Source of the DNA: Candidatus Agathobaculum pullicola
GTDB lineage: Bacteria; Bacillota; Clostridia; Oscillospirales; Butyricicoccaceae
DNA length: 44,946 nucleotides
Assembly: GCA_019115085.1 (NCBI GenBank)
Contig: DXEF01000047.1
Location: forward strand, 1 to 44,946
Reading direction: 5' to 3'
Shown: piece after piece, positions 40,052-44,946 of the stretch
How positions within the stretch are numbered: position 1 is the first letter of the stretch
Layout: each line of letters starts with the position of its first letter
Translations under genes and position numbers: made by a program
Notes under the pieces: generated by a model
Database searches by the model: none
What the model was told of the DNA's origin: nothing
The model's input: the letters and a program-made list of their open reading frames with translations, nothing else

Positions 40052-43000
40052 ATGAAACGTAGTGAACCAACCACAGGGATTCGGATCCGACTCTTATCCA
40101 TGCTACTGGTATGTGTCATGGTCTTGGCAATGATTCCTGACGCGGCCTCCGCAGCAGAACCTACCGCAGATGAGATTGAACAGGCGGTACAAAGTAAGCT
40201 GCTGGAGTTGTATCAAGATGTCTGGGTGGAAGGCGACCCAACCAGCAGCAGCCCGGATCAATACCAGATCTATCCGGTCCCGCAGGAGATCAGCTACCCG
40301 GGTGGGGATGCTATGACATTGCCGGATGCAGTTAAAGTTGCTGCGCCTGACACAATCACCCAAGAAACGAAAGACTATTTAAATGAGGTGCTGGGAGAGC
40401 ATGGCCACAGCGCCCAATTCGTGGCGGAAAATGACCAAACCGCGGATCTGTTTCTGGGCTTGGTAGGGGATGGCAGCGCTGCGGCGAGCGCTTTGTCCTC
40501 TGTGCCGTCCGAGCACTACAACAATACGGATGCTTACGCCCTGTCCGTAAGCGGCGGTAAGGTCTCTATTGTATCCAAGGACTCGAGAGGCATCTACTAT
40601 GGTGTGGCTACCCTGAACATGATGCTTTCCTCTTTGGAAGGGGAGCGGCTTGTACCTGTACTCATTAAGGACTACGCCTCCATCCCACTGAGAGGCATTG
40701 TGGAGGGATTTTACGGCGGTTTCACAGAAGAGCAGCGTCGGGAACAGATCCGGTTTTGCCGGGATGTGAAGATGAATATCTTCATCTACGCATCTAAAAC
40801 GGATCCGTATCACCATGAAGAGTGGGAGCAACTGTATCCCCCAGAAGAGATTGCCTATTTTGAAGATCTTGTGCAGATTGGTAAGGAATCAAATGTGGAC
40901 TTTTCTTGGTCTGTCCATACCGGAACCTTTTTCAGAAGTTACAATAGCAGCAATTCTGCCACACAAATTCAGCAGCTCAAAGATAAATTCCAGCAAATGA
41001 TTGATATTGGTGTGCGCCAGTTTGCGATTCTAAATGATGACTTTGGCAGCGGTTCTACCGCAGACGTGGTCTATGTAGTCAACGAAATGAATTCCTGGCT
41101 CACGGGGCAGGGGTTCCCGCCGCTGATTTATTGTCCGCAAAATTATAACAACAGCTGGGCCAACGGAAATGGCAAGCGGGAGATCACTGGTTTAACGGAC
41201 TTGGATGATGATATCATGCTGTTCTGGACCGGCCGGGATGTCAACTCTCCGTTTTGGCAAGACTCTATCAACTATGTGGTGGACAATACAACCGACCCGG
41301 ATGACCCGTCCAGCCATCAAACCCCTGTTTTCTGGGTCAACTATCCTTGCAATGAACATGCCAAATCCGGCCTTTTGCTGGGCAGCGCCAAATACTATTT
41401 AAAAGATGATATTACCGGCTTAGGCGGTGCGGTGTCCAATCCCATCTTTTTCGCAGAAACCAGCAAAGTGGCCTACTTCCAGCTGGCCAACTACTTCTGG
41501 AATGTTCATGATGTGGAGGCCAATGCGGACTATGTGTGGGAACAGAGCTTTAAATATCTCCAGCCGGAGGTATATGATGCTTACTTTACAATTGCCAGAA
41601 ATGCCTGTGAGGCACCTGGCTCTACCCGAATTGCCGGCCAAATTGATGAATCCGCTTATATCGCGGATGCCTTGGAACAGGTAAAGAGCGCCGCGCTGAA
41701 CCGCACTTTGCTCACCGATCCTACCGCCTATGATCATGCGATTACCCTGTTGGCAGAACTGCGTCATATTCAGGATGCGGTGGAGACATTTCAACAGGAT
41801 TGCAAGAACGAGGCTCTCAAAACAGAACTGGCCAATCCTGGCAGCTTAGGAGGCGAATCGGGCGAGGGCTGGCTCCACGCACTCGACAATATGGCAAAGA
41901 CCGCTGAGGCATTATTGCTGGCGGAGCTGGAGATGTGCAAGAGTAATCCCAGCGACGATATCATTTATCGTAACTTCTCCATCGCAACCGCTGAATTGAG
42001 CAGCTACCAAGCGCGGACATACCTCTTCCCTCACGGCAATAATGTACGGCCTGCCGTCAAAGCAGGGACCAAGCGGATTCTCCCGTTTGTCAATGCACTG
42101 ATGAGCGACGTGGAGGCCAGAGCCGACCAGATCATCGGAACAATCGAGGTGGAAATCCCCGCTAACCGCATTTATACCAATATTTCCAGCCTGTCCCGAA
42201 TGCCGCTTACCATTGTTGGGGACGAGTTTAGTGTACGAGGCCTTTTGGATGTGACCATGCAGCAGGGCGACTACGTGGGCATTAAGATGGATGGCATCGC
42301 GGAAATATCACAGGTTGATTTGGAGGGTACTGCGATAGAGGGACTTACCTTGCAATACTCTTATCATGGTGATAGCTGGACTGATATCACGGCAGGGACG
42401 CTTGACGCTCCGATTCTGGCGCGTTATCTGCGGCTGGCCAACTTGAGCAGTCAGCCGAAAACCATCAATCTCAGTCGTCTGGCCGCCGTGGTTGAAAACC
42501 GGAAAGTAGAAGCGAAGGTAAGCGATACCAATATCACTAACCTGAAAGAAAACGACTGGCCTCAGATGCTGGATGGAAATGAGAGTACCTACGTCTGGAC
42601 CGGAAAGAACCAGGCTGCAGGAGACTATTTTACAATTGATTTGGGAAAGGCATTGCCGCTGGGTGAAATCCAGTTTATCACAGCAGACGGCACGCCCAGA
42701 ATCTACTATGCTGAGGTATCGATTTCCACAGACAACAAGGCCTTTACGCCCATCGGTACTATTAATGATGACGGTGTAATCGATCCGCCCTACCGCAAAT
42801 ATACTGTAAATGCTAACCAGCAGGTTGGTCGGTATATTCGCCTGAAAAATACTGGTGCAGCGACAGCGTACATGAAGATCCACGAAGTCTCTATTGGCTA
42901 TGATGACTCCGGCAGAACCCCCTCTGAGCTGATCAGCGTGCCGATGGGCGATGGCCCTGAAGCTGTGATGGACGGCAACCTGTCTACGGTCTTCCGGCTG

Positions 43001-44946
43001 GATGGAACCACCGAAACCCGCATGACCATCCATGTAACGGACAACACGGATGTGGATAGTATCCTCCTGCTCACCGCCGGGATCAGCAATGCCGCGGTAA
43101 GCGTGGAAGATGTTTCAGGTCAGATTCATTCGCTGGGTACAGCTGCCCAGTCCTTAAACCGTTTCTCCTCCTTGCCCGCCAATGGGATCCACACCATTTA
43201 TCTCGACTTCCCACAGGGCACCCCGGCAGTGATAAATGAGTTGCTGCTCACCTACGGTTCTCAGGTGGATGACGTAGGTGAAGCCGTAGACAATATCTAC
43301 TTAAATGAGGGTGAAAGCGCGGACTCCACGGAGGAAGTAAATCTGGCCCTCAAGCGCAGCGCAGAGGCATCCGGCGTTGAGGCAAACACCAGCTATACTG
43401 CCGATCTGGCGGTAGATGGTAACGCTGACACCCGCTGGGCAAGCCAGACCAACAGCGGAGATCGCTGGATTCTGGTAGACTTAGGGGAAGATATCAACCT
43501 GATTTCCTCCTTTAACATCTCCTATCACGCCAAAGTCTATCCGATTAGTTATGAAATTCAGATGTCGAATGACAAAACAAACTGGGTGACGGTCAAGACA
43601 CTGAATAACCAGACGGGAAGTTCGAATATTACCAATACCGCTACGCTTGACAAGCCGGTTGCAGCCCGCTATGTCCGTCTGTTCTTTGGTGGTGACGGTA
43701 ATATGAACCCGAATGCAGCCGTGAAGGGTATCAGCATCAAGGAATTGGAGGTCCTTGGTGTTCGGCGTACAACCTCCATGATCTATATGGGGGTGACACA
43801 GCCTGAACCTGTGACGGTAGATGTGGGAGCGCCTGTGGAGTTGCCAACGCTGCTGGATGCCACCATTTCTGACGGTATGAATGCCGCTGAAACGGAAATC
43901 AGTGTGCTGCCAACATGGACACCTTCAACCATAAGCACCCAGCAGGAAGGCATCATCGATGCCACCTCCCCGCTTCCCACAGGGCGTTTTCTGTACAACA
44001 CCAAAAAACTGTCTGCACAGTTTACGGTTGTTGTGGGCAGCGGTGGCTTGACCAATAGTAATCTGGCCCTGAATCAACCTGCCGACGCCTCCGGCGAGGA
44101 GCTTGTGAGCGGTCAGCCGCAAAAGGCTTCTTACGCCGTGGACGGCAGCGATGCCAGCCGCTGGAGCAGTGGTATCATGCGTCAGGGCAATGCGCAGGCC
44201 ACGGATCAGTGGTTATCTGTCGATCTGGGGACACGGCCGGTTCTTATCAAGGAGATGGATGTAAAATTTCATCTAAAGGTATGGCCTACCGAATTTTATG
44301 TAGAAGCCTCTAACGATAATCAGAACTGGGTTCGTATTGATACCCGCACAAGAGCCGCATCCAATGAGACAGATATTGTTGAGAGCTTTACTTTCAATAC
44401 CCCCATCAGCGCGCGGTACCTGCGCCTTTACTTCCCATCTGGTTCGCTGAATCCGAATTCCAGCACTGGCGCCACGGGCGTTTCCGTTAAGGAATGGATT
44501 GTCACAGGAGATCGATTCCTGAACGCCATCACTTATACGGGTATCAGCGATACTTTTGAGGATAAAACGGTGGACAATAGTGCCACTGTGAAGGATCTGG
44601 ATCTGCCGCCGCTGCTCAATGTCACATGGCAAACAGCAGAGGGTGTCTCTGAGCAGGTGCAGGTGGTAGGTCAATGGGATACACAGGGCTTTGACACATT
44701 ACAAAACCAGACTATCGCGCTGACTGTGTCTCCTCCCACCAGTTCCATGTATCAAAATCCGCAGAATCTTTCTGCGTCTATGAATGTCACCAAAGGTGTT
44801 CCCGGTGATGCGCCCGTCGTGACCACCACGACGCTGGGCAGCGGCAAGGTGAACGAACCGTATTCCGAGAGTCTGTCAGCAACAGGCGAAACCCCAATCA
44901 CTTGGAGCATTTCTTCCGGCAATCTGCCCGCGGGTCTGTCTCTGAG
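40052..44946 (+). CDS. Secreted GH84 beta-N-acetylglucosaminidase with CBM32-like modules (3' end outside window)
   Basis: The frame is open from the ATG at 40052, preceded by GGAGGAAAG, to the window end (about 1,631 residues). A signal peptide (LLSMLLVCVMVLAMIP, then DAASA) is followed by a GH20-like N-terminal domain (about 65-205), then the GH84 catalytic domain: LRGIVEGFYGGF (about 213-224), NIFIYASKTDPYHHEEWEQLYP, and FAILNDDFG with the Asp-Asp catalytic pair (residues 329-330). Such enzymes remove terminal GlcNAc from host glycans, as NagJ/NagH of Clostridium perfringens do, by substrate-assisted hydrolysis. Three discoidin/F5-8-type C (CBM32-like) modules follow at about 829-950, 1095-1236 and 1335-1490, then a bacterial Ig-like region. 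The C-terminus, perhaps with a cell-wall anchor, is not seen. It probably acts on mucin or hyaluronan-like glycans. Confidence 0.92.
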   Translation, partial: MKRSEPTTGIRIRLLSMLLVCVMVLAMIPDAASAAEPTADEIEQAVQSKLLELYQDVWVEGDPTSSSPDQYQIYPVPQEISYPGGDAMTLPDAVKVAAPDTITQETKDYLNEVLGEHGHSAQFVAENDQTADLFLGLVGDGSAAASALSSVPSEHYNNTDAYALSVSGGKVSIVSKDSRGIYYGVATLNMMLSSLEGERLVPVLIKDYASIPLRGIVEGFYGGFTEEQRREQIRFCRDVKMNIFIYASKTDPYHHEEWEQLYPPEEIAYFEDLVQIGKESNVDFSWSVHTGTFFRSYNSSNSATQIQQLKDKFQQMIDIGVRQFAILNDDFGSGSTADVVYVVNEMNSWLTGQGFPPLIYCPQNYNNSWANGNGKREITGLTDLDDDIMLFWTGRDVNSPFWQDSINYVVDNTTDPDDPSSHQTPVFWVNYPCNEHAKSGLLLGSAKYYLKDDITGLGGAVSNPIFFAETSKVAYFQLANYFWNVHDVEANADYVWEQSFKYLQPEVYDAYFTIARNACEAPGSTRIAGQIDESAYIADALEQVKSAALNRTLLTDPTAYDHAITLLAELRHIQDAVETFQQDCKNEALKTELANPGSLGGESGEGWLHALDNMAKTAEALLLAELEMCKSNPSDDIIYRNFSIATAELSSYQARTYLFPHGNNVRPAVKAGTKRILPFVNALMSDVEARADQIIGTIEVEIPANRIYTNISSLSRMPLTIVGDEFSVRGLLDVTMQQGDYVGIKMDGIAEISQVDLEGTAIEGLTLQYSYHGDSWTDITAGTLDAPILARYLRLANLSSQPKTINLSRLAAVVENRKVEAKVSDTNITNLKENDWPQMLDGNESTYVWTGKNQAAGDYFTIDLGKALPLGEIQFITADGTPRIYYAEVSISTDNKAFTPIGTINDDGVIDPPYRKYTVNANQQVGRYIRLKNTGAATAYMKIHEVSIGYDDSGRTPSELISVPMGDGPEAVMDGNLSTVFRLDGTTETRMTIHVTDNTDVDSILLLTAGISNAAVSVEDVSGQIHSLGTAAQSLNRFSSLPANGIHTIYLDFPQGTPAVINELLLTYGSQVDDVGEAVDNIYLNEGESADSTEEVNLALKRSAEASGVEANTSYTADLAVDGNADTRWASQTNSGDRWILVDLGEDINLISSFNISYHAKVYPISYEIQMSNDKTNWVTVKTLNNQTGSSNITNTATLDKPVAARYVRLFFGGDGNMNPNAAVKGISIKELEVLGVRRTTSMIYMGVTQPEPVTVDVGAPVELPTLLDATISDGMNAAETEISVLPTWTPSTISTQQEGIIDATSPLPTGRFLYNTKKLSAQFTVVVGSGGLTNSNLALNQPADASGEELVSGQPQKASYAVDGSDASRWSSGIMRQGNAQATDQWLSVDLGTRPVLIKEMDVKFHLKVWPTEFYVEASNDNQNWVRIDTRTRAASNETDIVESFTFNTPISARYLRLYFPSGSLNPNSSTGATGVSVKEWIVTGDRFLNAITYTGISDTFEDKTVDNSATVKDLDLPPLLNVTWQTAEGVSEQVQVVGQWDTQGFDTLQNQTIALTVSPPTSSMYQNPQNLSASMNVTKGVPGDAPVVTTTTLGSGKVNEPYSESLSATGETPITWSISSGNLPAGLSL

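Noticed and set aside
1-44946. tRNA, rRNA or CRISPR features
   Set aside because: No cloverleaf with GGTTCGAATCC-type T arms, no rRNA segments and no regularly spaced repeats were seen on reading the window, though a dedicated scan was not possible.

Overview
The window reads as a chromosomal segment of an anaerobic, low-to-mid GC Gram-positive of the class Clostridia, most likely an Oscillospirales gut commensal (Butyricicoccaceae or Oscillospiraceae-like). This placement is inferred from strong GGAGG ribosome binding sites, TGnTATAAT promoters, U-tract hairpin terminators, S-layer homology/CsaB cell-wall genes, an archaeal-type aspartyl-tRNA synthetase, and a purine operon with a stand-alone IMP cyclohydrolase and a stand-alone AICAR formyltransferase. 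No RNA genes, CRISPR arrays or intact insertion sequences were found.

Layout. 1-750 (minus): start of a sensor kinase preceded by a decayed response-regulator gene. 930-3120 (plus): a small alarmone synthetase, rmuC and a 34-residue peptide. 3177-3851 (minus): an orphan OmpR-type regulator with a degenerate receiver, divergent from 4022-9436 (plus), a MacA/MacB-like export operon ending in an SLH-domain surface protein. 9545-13781: housekeeping genes (ybaK, a GH18-like protein on minus, then a plus cluster of yqeG, an endonuclease-IV-like TIM barrel, aroQ and a Pita-bread peptidase). 14030-18010 (minus): an HPr-like protein without the active-site His, an ECF sigma/anti-sigma pair, and aspS. 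18128-23160: a flippase (minus) divergent from a glycosyltransferase-CsaB fusion and a second glycosyltransferase (plus). These probably build and pyruvylate the secondary cell-wall polymer that SLH proteins bind, so they link functionally to the SLH protein at 7589.

23220-34189 (plus) is a long purine operon: purE, purC, purF, a second purF-like gene lacking the catalytic Cys, purM, purN, purO-type cyclohydrolase, AICAR formyltransferase, two unknown membrane proteins, purD and a YbjN-like protein. Most junctions overlap or are separated by a few bases. purL, purK, purB and purA are not in the window. The operon ends at a 20-bp perfect stem terminator.

34265-34871 (minus) is a glgB remnant keeping only its N- and C-terminal parts. 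35104-36421 is a second ECF sigma/membrane regulator pair preceded by two near-identical ECF-type promoter motifs. 36500-38164 holds a small hypothetical gene and rlmD. 38165-40051 is about 1.9 kb of AT-richer sequence with no convincing gene. 40052 to the window end is the 5' part of a very large secreted GH84 beta-N-acetylglucosaminidase with three discoidin/CBM32-type modules, probably an accessory glycan-degradation gene.
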